Source of the DNA: Membranipora membranacea
Lineage: Eukaryota; Bryozoa; Gymnolaemata; Cheilostomatida; Membraniporidae
Length of the DNA stretch: 64,000 nucleotides
Direction of reading: 5' to 3'
Assembly: GCA_914767715.1 (NCBI GenBank)
Contig: OU612075.1
Coordinates: 22,134,001 to 22,198,000, forward strand
The position numbers were made by a program, and so were the translations under genes. Under the pieces are notes generated by a model. The model was given only the letters and a program-made list of their open reading frames with translations, made no database searches and was not told where the DNA came from. Every line of letters starts with the position of its first letter. Positions within the stretch are counted from its first letter, which is position 1. This document shows positions 12,946 to 24,232 of the stretch, piece after piece.

Positions 12946-13439
12946 CAAACATATCAGCTCAAATTCCGTGAGTGAAACACCACGGATTATAGATTCTCTC
13001 AAATTACCTACGTTAAAAAGAGAAAGATATGATAAGAAGAAATGATTTGGGAGATACTAAATATCCGGCAGTTGTTGAGTTTTACTCTCATTCTGCTCTC
13101 GGTTGCCAAACAAATACAAACATAGGTTGTCTGCGTTGTGCTCAGTTCTATTGTTATTGTTAAAGTACAGGCATTTGTAATCAAACAAATGGTAAAGGCT
13201 TAATACAATCAATTGCGATCAACAACATGCATTTGATCAAAAAAAAGGCTGGAAACAGATCCTGATTTTACAAAGATGGTTATACAGGCAACATCGGGTC
13301 AGTAAATTCTTAGTCTCAACTCAATATGCCTGTCTATGGAAGCGGCTGGTGTTAACCTCCTGATCTACAGTGTGTTGGCAAAGAGTAATATTAATACTTT
13401 TTTCTCTTTACACTAGGTTGTAATTGATAGCCCTATTTT

Positions 13440-13695
13440 ATGGGCCCCTTAGGGGCAGGTGGCGTTGGTTGGGTAGTTACTCTTTAACATTGCCTGCCGT
13501 TTGCCAACTAATCTTTCTTCATAGAGGCAGAGGGGATCTTGATAGACAAAGTAGATCTCCTGTATTTACAGGTCCTGATCCGAACACTCCTGGCTAAGAT
13601 GAATGGCCCACCAGAACCGACGGCAGGTGCCGATACTTGAACCAGGATCTTAAGATCACAAATCCTTACCATTAACTGTCAAACCACTCCTGACT
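13440..13695 (-). repeat. tRNA-derived SINE, family T2 (arm B)
   Basis: Reverse-oriented counterpart of the repeat at 9648-9900, with the same head (GGACC-like B box region near 13645) and body. It lies at the same position relative to the EGF exon as the other two copies, so it was duplicated together with the locus. Confidence 0.7.
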
Positions 13696-13821
13696 CCCTA
13701 ATTTCAATGTTTGATTGACCATTTCATAAGCCAACAAATTTGTACTTGTTATCTATGCTTGCTTTATTGCCGTAAGCATTAAAAATCGACACCGCCATAA
13801 AGTTTACATCCCTGTTTTCAG

Positions 13822-14637
13822 AGCAGGGACCAGAGGATGCTTGTTCGAGCTCACCATGTGTCAATGGGAGTTGTTAAGATCTAGCACATGGATATGGATG
13901 TCTCTGTAATGATGGTTGGTCTAATAAGAATTGTGATAAATGTGAGTTTGCTGTTTAATATAATGCATTTGCGGTTATTAATAATCAGGGAGGGACGATT
14001 ACAAGTGCCATTAAAGGTGTCAACATTTATAAAATGAATTTTAATTGCCATCACTGTGATATTTTGTATCTTCTCAGATATAGATGATCCTCATTGTGCA
14101 AAGTGATGAGGGAATTTTCATTTTATTCTCATTTCTCTTCTATTTCAGATCTTCCGAGATGTGGTAAGACATCACTTCTGCTTCGGTGGTAACTCAAGCG
14201 GTTGCACCTTTTCCAGTCGGGTATCATGACTTTTTTCTGTCATCTTGTGATAAACCTGACAGAGAAACTCATTTTACTCAAGATCTTGGGAATAATTTTC
14301 ATTAGGTTCTCAATTTAGAATACCTATATCAAAGGGCCACAATTTACAGTTAGATTACTCAATTTTTTTTATAGATGTGAGCTATTAATGCTGACATGAT
14401 ACACTGCCACAGATCCTTAAAATATACAATATAGTAGTCACTCATCTTCATGTAACCAATGGTGTAAAATTATCCCCATTATCACATTTAAACACCTAAA
14501 TCATTATGTTTATTACAGATGAAGCAGAATATTTCGCAGGTGTGAATAAAAGTATTGAGGGGATGGCTACGGAGCCTGTTGCTGCAGCACAGATATCTGA
14601 CTCCAGTGTGATTCATCACTCAAAGAAGATGTTGCTG
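13822..14637 (+). pseudogene. Decayed 3' exons of the EGF gene, arm B copy
   Basis: Three exons in order: EGF module 13822-13941 (120 nt), microexon 14149-14163 (15 nt) and the DEAEYF exon 14519-14637. Lengths, phases and GT-AG borders match the gene at 24.2-31 kb (the last exon there is one codon longer). The EGF exon carries an in-frame TAA at 13875-13877, where the intact copy has TAT (Tyr) after the third cysteine. The upstream exons are missing because the arm starts within one of them. This is a truncated copy with a nonsense mutation. Confidence 0.8.
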
Positions 14638-14988
14638 GTAAACTTGCTCATGACAATTATATTATCAAAAAGTGATTGTGGTCAAACTGAAAATGGACAA
14701 GAGAAGTTTTGGCGACATGTTATGATTTTACTCAGGAAATTATAACAATGAAAGAAGATTAACTCTATAATATTGCTATTATTACCATACAGCTACATAT
14801 AATAACTCTTTTTTGCTTGCAGCAGTCAAAAGAAATGTTCAAAGGCTCCATTCAGTACTCTTTCTTTGATTGATATGTCCTGGGGAATGTAAAACTGATA
14901 TAAGATAGATTCTGCAGTGAAGGGTCAAGTCTGCACACAGGAAAGTTCAGCCTGTCTGATGTTTCAGGTTCGGTGAATGAAGCTAAGC

Positions 14989-15470
14989 ATGACTAACTCT
15001 TTTGTTAATAATGGTGTAAGTGGTGCAGCATTGGCAAACTGGATAGGTCTCTCCTACAAACAGATCTTATCTTGTCTCATTTCAAATTTGTGTAACAAAA
15101 AATGGAATTTTGGTATTACTTTTATCACAATACTATCAGTGGGGCTTTTGCAATTTTTGCATTGTCATATTACTTTCTGCTGTCAAATACCATGGATTGT
15201 TAGGGCCACATTCAGCTCTAGCAGTTTTCCACCTCCAAGAAATATTGATACCTCCTTTTATAACAAATGTGACGGAAGAGGGGGTAAATTGTCTCTTAGT
15301 AGGGGTTATTTATTTCTCATATGCATTATATTATGTATGGGCAGAAAGGTTGGCTTTTCTCTCACACACAGAGACTATGGCAAACACCACAAAGTAAGGG
15401 ATGAATTATTATTTCTCAGAGGCTGTAAAATATTTCTCAGGGTTAGTAAATGTATCAACTGAGGTGGTGT
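14989..15470 (+). other. Open stretch beyond the EGF relic, coding status unclear
   Basis: An open frame of up to 161 codons starts at 14977. Its first part (14989-15063) matches arm A at 7670-7599 with apparently synonymous differences, while the rest drifts. It is rich in Cys and hydrophobic residues. No family is recognised and no supported splice sites were found. It may be a relic terminal exon or chance. Confidence 0.3.
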
Positions 15471-15604
15471 TGCCTCCGTCCGACACATGATAAGGTAAAA
15501 GTCACAAATGTAGAGGTATCATTGTTCACTGATTATGTAAATGACTTCACAGAGCTGGTAAATGTACAGTCACAGTCAAATTTGGCCCTAACAATCCATG
15601 GTAG

Positions 15605-18600
15605 TCACCCAAAAATATTCGACATAATCAATCTAGCAGCTGCATGCTGTAAGCATAGATTATCAATTGAACTACTTACAGGTGTTAATTCATTCGTCTC
15701 GATGATCAAACTTTTGACCACAGTAAGTACAGCTAACTTCATTTGTAGCATAGCAAGACGACTACCGATACATGATCTGTTGCCGATACCAAATGGCATG
15801 TAAGCCTGTGAGCATTTAGCTGAAAATCTCTCAGGTAAAAATCTAACAGTAGATGAATAAGAAAGTTTAACATTTTACCTTTAAAATACTTGATCAGAAA
15901 TTAGATTGCAGTTGATTAAGATTTGAAAATCAAACGCCTGCACTGACATTTATTACTATAGGCACAAAAATATCAGACACCATTATCAGTGATAGGATAT
16001 GGTACCAACCTGTCAGGGTCAAAGGTTAGAGGATCTTGCCAGTATTCAGGGTTTCTGTGTATAACCCATGATGAAGCTACGACTGTTGTTCCTTGTGGTA
16101 TTCTAACTCCTTTTATGTCTATGTCCGCAGTAGCATATCGATCAATTTCTTAAAACATAACAAATGAGGCATTTCTTCAGTTTGGTATTTATTATTATTG
16201 TAAGGATATTCAAAGAATCTGGCATAGAAAAAAAATTTAGAGTCATCAAAGCCAAATCAGGTAACCTTTTACTCGTTCTTTGTATCAGTGCTGCCTCCAT
16301 ATAACAGATAAACATCTTCATGTTGGAAGTTAGTCAGTAATATATCATGTTCTGTGTGTATGGGAGTTGTGGCATTCGTACCTGAACCCCTGGGGATAGA
16401 GTCTCATTACCTCTTTTACACTGTAATCTAGATATGTTAGCTTGTTGATCTGTTCTATACTGGGTGAGTCATCCTCCTGACAGACAGAAATTATCTCCTC
16501 ATGTAACTAAAATAATGAATACAGCGTGTTACAACTACTGCTTGCATAGTGACACCATCTACATCCGTATAAATGCTTTGTATGTTAACCTTACTGTGTC
16601 CTGACAGTATTTCAAAGGGAGCATGGATCAAGCTAAAAACAAGGGCCTGATCAGATTGTAAAATCTGCATTATGTGATCAATGGTTGAACAATTATACTG
16701 ATGAAATTACCCTTTGCTGTATGTCTGGATGGTTGGCCAGCTCATAGAATATAAACATCATTGAGTCAGCAGTTGTCTGGAAACCAGCAAATAAAAACAA
16801 TATAGAGTTTCCTATTACTTCTTCCTTAGTCAGTCCTGAAATAGAAAATGGCAATTTCATTTTCAACTCTTTCCGTTAGCTTGGTGATAATATTATATTC
16901 AAAACACACACTATTGAACCATCCTTCATGGTTTTGCAAAGTTATCAAACACTGTGGTAGCTTAGACAAAAATAATATCGGTTTGGTATATTCTCGTTGT
17001 GAGACTATTTTAAAATCATGGCATTGAAAAATGATTCCCAATGTGCAACTCAGAGTCATCAAAGCCAAATTAGGTAACTCATTATAAATTCTGCCAACCA
17101 GTGCTGCCTTTATATTACAACAAACATTTTTAATGATGCGTTGTTGACTAGTTTTGTAGCTGACTATATTTGTTATTTGTTTCACTGTTATACTGATTAT
17201 ATAAGATCGTAATGTTGGAAGTAGCTAGTCAGTTTAAAATCATGTTCTGTGTGTTTGAGAGATGAGTCCTTAGTACCTGAACCCCTGAGGATAGAGTCTC
17301 ATTGCCTCTTTGACATAGTAATCTAGATATGTTAGCTTGTTGACCTGTTCTATACTGGGTGAGTCATCCTCCTCGCAGACAGACAATATCTCCTCATGTA
17401 ACTAAAACAATTATTACAGTGTGCTACAACTCTTGCTTCTACAGAGAAGACATCCACATACATATCCAGGTTTTCTGTGTTAGCCTCACTGTCTCCTGAC
17501 AGTATTTGCTGGTAGCATGGATCAAGCTTAAACAAGGGCCTGTACAGATTATGCATGACATGATCAATTGGCGAACAATTACTGATGAAATTACCCTTTG
17601 CTGTATGTCTGGATGGTGGGCCAGCTCATAGAATATGAACATTATTGAGTCGGCTGTCGTCTGAAAACCAGCAAATAAAAACAGTATGGAATTTCCTATT
17701 ACCTCTTCCTTAGTCAGTCCTGAAACAGAAGAATGTGATATTGTTAATGAATGTTTCTATGACCTTGGTTATTTACATCAGAAGCTATTGCACACTTATT
17801 GTAGCAACATACATGGCTTTGCAAATTTGTCAAGGAGAGCAATAGTTTGGACAGCAGGAATTGTTAAACTTAGTGACAATTGGCGAAGCCATATTTGTAT
17901 TTCCATTACTTACATCCATGTTGACAATGTAACTACTAACCATTAGTATTCCAGTATTTGCCTGACTCATCTCTCAGCTTGTCTGATTGTTCTTTAGGCA
18001 GCTCTGTGAGATTGTTAGCCATTGTCTGTAGAAGATCTGATCTGTCAGACTCCGTACTTTGTATTCTTTCTATGAGAGCCTGTCCAATCAGAGTCTCAAA
18101 ATATCCAGTAGCCTCACCATTCAGAAGACCGAGATTAAAGACACGATTAGTCGCAGCTGTCAACCACGCTGGCGCTAAAACTGTGAATATCATAAAACTA
18201 TCAATAATGGATTGGTTATATGGGATTTAACAATCATAGAACACCAATGGGACTTTGTGCATCCACATTTTTCGAATAAATTATGTTATATCTGATTCGC
18301 AAGTTTCAAAACCATATCATCAGCTTCTGTTCATTTTCAAATTCGCAGGTTGCTTTTTTTTTGGATAATCGGCCTATCGAGCAATATCATGCAAAGGAGA
18401 TTGCTCTATACACTCTACCAGGAACAGCTGTCAAACCATATCCACCCATTTTTGTAAATGAAAGTGAAAGAAAGCGCAGACTGCCATTGGAATATGATCT
18501 TATTCACAGTCATACCAGGCCAGAGTATTTGATACAATTTGAGAGAAAAAAAATGTCATTTTTGTGATTGAATCTAGCTAGTTGTTTTTTTCCAATTTCA

Positions 18601-20755
18601 ATCATTGTCCCACTTATTTAATAGGTACTAACATGATATTAATGTGAATACAAAAAGAAAACATTTTGAATGAGCCAAGTTTTCAATAATCTGAAAAAAA
18701 GCACCACACAGAATTAAAGGAGCATTCTCTTTATTGTCCGATTACATTTATACTTACGAGTCATCGCCACAACAAATGTATTTCTGATTTTCTCACTAAA
18801 GGAGGCGTTCACTTCAGAACTATTGGTCAACATGAAAGCATTCTGAGCAAAATCTCCCTGTGCACGCCGCTGTACATTAGAGTTTAGACCGAATGCTGTT
18901 GATGATATAATATCTAAGGTTAGAAGGTTCACAAGTCTAAATTAAGAGAAAACAGCTTATATCAGCAGCACAAACAACATTAGTTTTGTTCTTACTGGCA
19001 AAATTTCTAGTCTCTTGGATTGCACATGAATATTCGAAAAGCTTGTATGGTGTGCCTACTCGCCTACATTTTGTTAAATTGTGTTAGTGTTCTTACCTGC
19101 GTATATCTTGTGGAGTTGCCTTAGTCTTGAGTAGTATGTCACAAAATATATCACATCTCTCCTGCATGATCGGCATCATCTACAAAAGCATCACCAAACT
19201 CTATTGTGAATAATGTGAACCAACATGAGGCCATGACGGTATGATAACCTGCCAACAATCCCTCTGATAAGGTTTGCCTCCTGTCAGCTACAGCTTTAAC
19301 AATTATTTACAGCTGAGCATACAGTATTAGGTAGCTTTACGAACTGTCAGATTGAATAGCAGTAAAAATAAGTCTCAACTGTGGGACCATTAACTAGCCC
19401 TTGGTGAGGTTATTTCTCGAAGTCTCAAATCAGTTTTTACCTGTTTCAGTTTACCAGGTGTAAAAACTGGAGGTAAAAGTCGCCTTGCAAATCTCCAGCA
19501 ATCACCTTTAATGGATAAGATACCATTATTCGGATTACCACCAAAACTGGGAACATTTCTATTTGTGATTACATCAAAGTATTTGATGAAAGCCTTCTGT
19601 AACCACTCGGCGTCAAACACCAGCATGGTAGAGGTTACTGCAAACATCCTGTTCATCCGATACAAGACCAAACATTATGAGATGTTAGCTATTAACCACA
19701 TGAGGGTTATGTAGGGCGATAACTCAGGGAGTGCTATCGTCCTCAAGCAGGGTTTTACTGCTGTGCCAGTTTGTGAAGTCAGCTCAGGCTCGAGCACATT
19801 GGATAGAACATTTTGACATGCATCAGACATCAATCATCCAAGTCGGTTCCGTTTAAAGTCAAGATAGGGAATTCCTACCTCCCATAAAAGAGAAATTATG
19901 GTGGAAATACAGTTGCTATCTTACCCGACAAATTTGCCGTACTTCTTCCACATATCAGTATCGTGTGTTGGCAAGTTCTAACACATGAAAAAAACAATAA
20001 GCTTTTTTTATAATATTTGCTGTAATTTATGCACTACCGGAGCTGGGACTTCCTGGCTGCATCTCTCCCCAGTCTTAACATAGCTAAGGATAGCAATCAG
20101 ATCTCCAAATTTTTTTACCACAATCTGAGTTTTCTCTTCTCACTGAATGAGTACATGCAGAGGAGACTTACTGTATCAGCCATTAGATGAGCTGTACCGA
20201 TGATAGGCCAGGGTTTAGGTCCTGGTATCCCTACTGATGAGAATGTACTGAAAGTCCAAGTAGCATAACTAGAAAGGAATTAGAAACAAATTTCTTCTGA
20301 GCTATAATATCTATAAGAATATGATGCATAATAAGCCACCCTGACACCTGCTGCGATGAGGTTATCAGTTTTGCACAACATGTCAGAATCAATGGCTGGT
20401 CAGCAGTGGTACAACAGAATGAAAAGGCTCAAAAGAAAAAATAGTATTTTGGTGTTTGTTTTGGTTCTTTGTTGGTGCGATCAATCACCATACTGGTATC
20501 CACAAGTCAGCAGGAGTAAACCTGTATATTTTCTTGTTTCCATCTCATATCGTGAGTAGAGTCTGTACCTTAGCTCTACAACTGTCTGATGTTTACATGC
20601 AGGAGATAATTTATGTTAAAGATCAGATGTTGGCAGACAGAATTGTTTGCTCATTCACATGTTAATGTTACACAGACGCTCAGTAATGTGGTAACTTACA
20701 TGTAGGTGAATATGATGATCAGCACAGCAGCTATAAGCCATAACATATCCTCCAT
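15605..20755 (-). pseudogene. Cytochrome P450 paralogue (P450-2) with exon 8-9 duplication and a frameshift
   Basis: Minus-strand paralogue of P450-1. Exons in order: 20755-20700, 20268-20172, 19977-19925, 19648-19441, 19179-19097, 18936-18758, 18180-17941, then exon 8a (17592-17716) and 9a (17283-17407), a second pair 8b (16709-16833) and 9b (about 16380-16504), exon 10 (16148-16010) and exon 11 (15842-15605). Borders are as in P450-1. Exon 4 lacks one codon. Exon 10 has one extra base next to its acceptor, so AGA AAT TGA reads a stop straight after the ExxR exon. I-helix AGFQTT, EAMR/EVMR, LPERF and FGIGNRSCIG are otherwise intact. It is a recent pseudogene, unless the extra base is an assembly error or a different acceptor is used. 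Confidence 0.82.
16380..17716 (-). repeat. Tandem duplication of the P450-2 exon 8-9 cassette
   Basis: Two copies, about 880 bp apart, each contain a 125-nt I-helix exon and a 125-nt ExxR exon with their introns. All four exons keep open frames and consensus splice sites. Differences include Ile/Met after the TTADS motif, His/Asn in ELA(H/N)HP, Cys-Gln/Cys-Glu in exon 9 and EAMR/EVMR. P450-1 has a single pair. Confidence 0.9.
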
Positions 20756-20869
20756 AGCTAATAAACTACAGTCACTAACGGGGCATTAAAACTAATGTCT
20801 ATAGTATATACTAACTATCATTCTAATGCAAGTACAATATACACAACTGTGTCTACGTGTAGCTGAAAT

Positions 20870-21983
20870 CAGTGATGTTGGGGAGCCCAAACGGCCCCCA
20901 ACGACGTTGGGGTAAGAGTTTTTGGTGTTGGAGTAGGCCCAACGCTCCATCATCAGTGTTGGGATGGGCTAAACTGCACTGAATATTCATTCTGATACAT
21001 TTTTTTCCTCTTTTATTTGGGAGTTGTCAGGGACTGTTACAAGGGACGTTTTATTCAAGTCTCCTCTTCTAAAGATTTTAGACCAAAGATCTTTTAGTTT
21101 GAATATACTTCCTGAAATCATTAATACCCACCCACAAGATTGATCTGTTGTGTTTTCATCTGGATTTCGGCCAGGTCAGTCAAAGGTCATAGCCTAAAAA
21201 TCACATATGTACAAATTTTTGATGGGGAGAGTGCACATTTGACTCTATTCTATGAAGATAATCCTATATTCTTGCTACAGCAAAATCACAAGCTCAGTGG
21301 TTTTCCCATGAGTGTCCATGCTTTTCCTACCTACCTTCCTATTTTTTCAATGGAATAACAACAACCTATTCTGAATTTTAATTCTCTAAGACTAAGAGGT
21401 AAGTTAATTCTAGTAAATTCTACAGTGGATGTACTCCTGACCAATAGATTAAGCTTTTTTGGTTGGTGGATAGAGGAAACAGTTAGAGTTTCATTCTCAG
21501 TCTCATTCTTCTTTCTCTCTCATTCACCCACCCTGTGCCCTATTCAATTCAGGATTATAGACTGGACCCACTCATTCACCACCATCATCATCATACTTGT
21601 GCTCTAACTGGTTGTCTCTGTGAGTGATGTTATTGGAAATTTGCAGGCACACTATGCCTAGCAGGTGTTTGTGATTAAGGAATGAAGAAGAGTTGGTTAT
21701 TCAAAAGACATGTTCATTTTAAGTAGGTTATCTTAGTGGGATGGGACTGGAAATTCCAGCAGGGCAAATTTTAACGACTTCAATCTTCCATAGCAAAACA
21801 GTCAAAGCAAGATTATCACATGTATAAATGATTACATTATCTCAATGTGAGATGGATAGATTTGCTCCATTTTTCTCCCTTATGTGAAAAATTTGCCTCA
21901 GCCGCCCCACCCGCACCCACCCTGGCGTCAGGCCGTTGGCCTGACAGGGTTGGGGTAAGAAATATTTCCTCTCAACACCACTG
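20870..21983. mobile_element. hAT-type non-autonomous element, 1114 bp
   Basis: The termini CAGTGATGTTGGGGAG and (complement) CAGTGGTGTTGAGAGG are inverted repeats. They are flanked by a perfect 8-bp duplication, GCTGAAAT (20862-20869 and 21984-21991). It interrupts the P450-2 upstream region. The matching site in arm A (near 2500-2515) is uninterrupted. GC-rich subterminal stretches (CCCCAACGACGTTGGGG; GGCGTCAGGCCGTTGGCCTG) can fold. No transposase is encoded. Confidence 0.9.
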
Positions 21984-22419
21984 GCTGAAATGACTGTGCG
22001 CTTCACTGGAGTCTAATGATAAGTGTTATTACTCACTATATACTAACCACAAAGTAATCATAAGATAAACTTTGAATGACCGCTCTTCAATCTTATCTAT
22101 ATGGAGCTAACAAAGATAAGAGTGCTAATTAACCAATTAGTATTCAAAAACATGTGGCAGTCAACGGGAGGTGTCATATCTCGACCATGTCATTATATTT
22201 CAACACCACTCGACTCAGCATAATGTTTGTAAATGTACTTCTCAGAAACTAGCCTACATTTATTTACTTTTCCATGCTGATTCTTTAAGTGCTTGTTTTG
22301 TAAGAGATGGCTGATCTATGAATCAGGCGTATGTTCCTAAATTTTCCAATAGAGATCTTATAAAAATGTCTTAAGTAAGACATGCATCCTAAGTACCCTG
22401 GCATCTAAAAAAGAAGTAC

Positions 22420-24190
22420 CATCCGTGCCATTATAGCTAATTATGCTTATTTATAAGTCTTGTCTATTTGCGGGTTTTTCTCGTTCCTGTTATCTAAATA
22501 ACTGAAAATACACCAGAATTCTTTTTCAAATTCCCACCTTCCCGCCCAAAAGTACTACTTATGTTACTGTATGTCTCAGTGTCTGAAAAGTGACTTCGTT
22601 GCATGCGATGTGTGGCTGGTGTTAAATTTTCCCCCTTTTCTAAGGTAAGGAGGCCGAATTTCCACTGTAATTACTTAACATATGATATTCTACCTTATTG
22701 GGGGTTAACCAGGAAATATTGTGATGATCTCTCCCCTCCTATTTAGGAACCCCCAGATAATCATTGAGGTAAGCAAAAATTCCATCCTCCTGAAGTTTTG
22801 GGGAATTTAATCCTGCAGTATTTCCAGTACATACTATAATAGTACCAAAGTGTAGAATTTTTCCCAGGTATGTTACAAATACAAACATGTTCATTAACAT
22901 ATATCACAGTATATACATCAAGGTATAACAAGAAATTTGGTATCTTTTTGCCATTATTCAAGCTGGGTGCACTGACCTTACCAATATATCACCATATCAT
23001 CAGGAGAAATTAGTTGTAGACCTACATACGCACAGCATGACCCGCATGGTTGTTGTTGTATAGTGAGAGTATAGCGTAAGTTACATTGTTGGTCAAAAAT
23101 AGTGTTTTTAATGTACAAAGATTGATGCGCATGGTTGGTGAGATCTGATTTGATATTGAAATGAAATTAAAGTTTTGGTAATTCCTTGACCATTTGAAGC
23201 TAGTTAAGGATAAATCTGAGAGCATTGGAATTTGAGAGCTGTTGGAATCAAGACCTACAATATTCCTACTCAGTGAACCCAAGTGTACTTGTTCTCCCAA
23301 ACAACAACCAACAATATGACACAGTAGCCTGGGCATGCTTTTGGGGTTGGGTGGGAAGGGGGATCAGTCTTGGTAAATCAATTTGGTAAGAGAGGACAAC
23401 TAAAAAATAAATTGCAATAGTTGTGAATCTGGATTTAAATGAGATTTGTCCGATTTTATTCTATGGTCTACTGGTCATGTGATCACAACATGACTAATCG
23501 ACTTATAGACAATACTGAATTTAAATAAATCTACTTCACTCCAGCCAGTCTCTACTAGCTAAGCCTAAGTGAATAGTAGTTTTACAAATGGTATGACATG
23601 CCAAATGAGCAGGGAATCACATGGAATAAGAAGAAGAATCTAAAAGTCAAAGTAAGGACTACTATCCTTGGTCAAACTAACAAAGATATTTATGTTAGTT
23701 ATAGTCTAATCGTAAATCAGAATTTCTGAAAATGGCTGTCCCCCTCCCCACCTCCCATCCCGACAGCCTACCCAGGCTTATGACACTGGTTTAAGAGACA
23801 GCAGTGTCAAGCCAAAACCGTTCATATAACTATATTCTAAGCATGGTAAGTTCCTCGAAAGGAGCTGTGTTAGTTTTTATCAGTTGCTCAGACTGCAGCT
23901 CAACTGATCTCAAAAGTATTTAAACATACAACCAAACAAGGCCGACTATCCAGTGAAAAAGAGAAATGCATATAAAAGTGTGTATTCTCGGCAGCAATGA
24001 TACATGATATATAAAGTCGTTTGGTGGTTGTGGTACTGTATGAGCACATACAAAGTCTGTTCTCATTCTGTATTTATTACAGAGGTTATTGCAGGCAAAA
24101 CTAGCAGACCAAATAAAACAAAATTAAAGAGTAGTATAATAACGCATGGCCAAAACCATAACACATATCATATCCTTGTCAGTCTAAGTA
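22420..24190. other. Unique DNA between arm B and the EGF gene
   Basis: No supported exon. The longest open frame is a 104-codon minus-strand stretch at 23336-23022 with no recognised motif and no matching splice phase. If the gene on the right has further 3' exons they would fall here, but none could be placed. Confidence 0.4.
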
Positions 24191-24232
24191 AAACTGCTCT
24201 GTAATTGATAGTGTCATAATAAGCAAATTTAC

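Larger units (their letters stand above)
12945..22420. repeat. Arm B of the large inverted duplication
   Basis: Reverse-complement counterpart of 2040-10560. It begins inside the last codons of an exon of the EGF gene. The block TCAGCTCAAATTCCGTGAG near 12957 equals the exon border at 25929. It ends past the P450-2 promoter side near 22420. It is longer than arm A because of a 1.1-kb hAT-type insertion (20870-21983) and a duplicated P450 exon pair. Confidence 0.88.

Noticed and set aside
15605-20755. P450-2 as a fully functional enzyme
   Set aside because: The extra base in exon 10 creates a stop before the haem-binding exon for every exon 8-9 combination.
23022-23336. 104-codon minus-strand frame as a 3' exon of gene 2
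   Set aside because: Leucine-rich appearance only. There is no in-phase acceptor and no counterpart in the duplicated arms.
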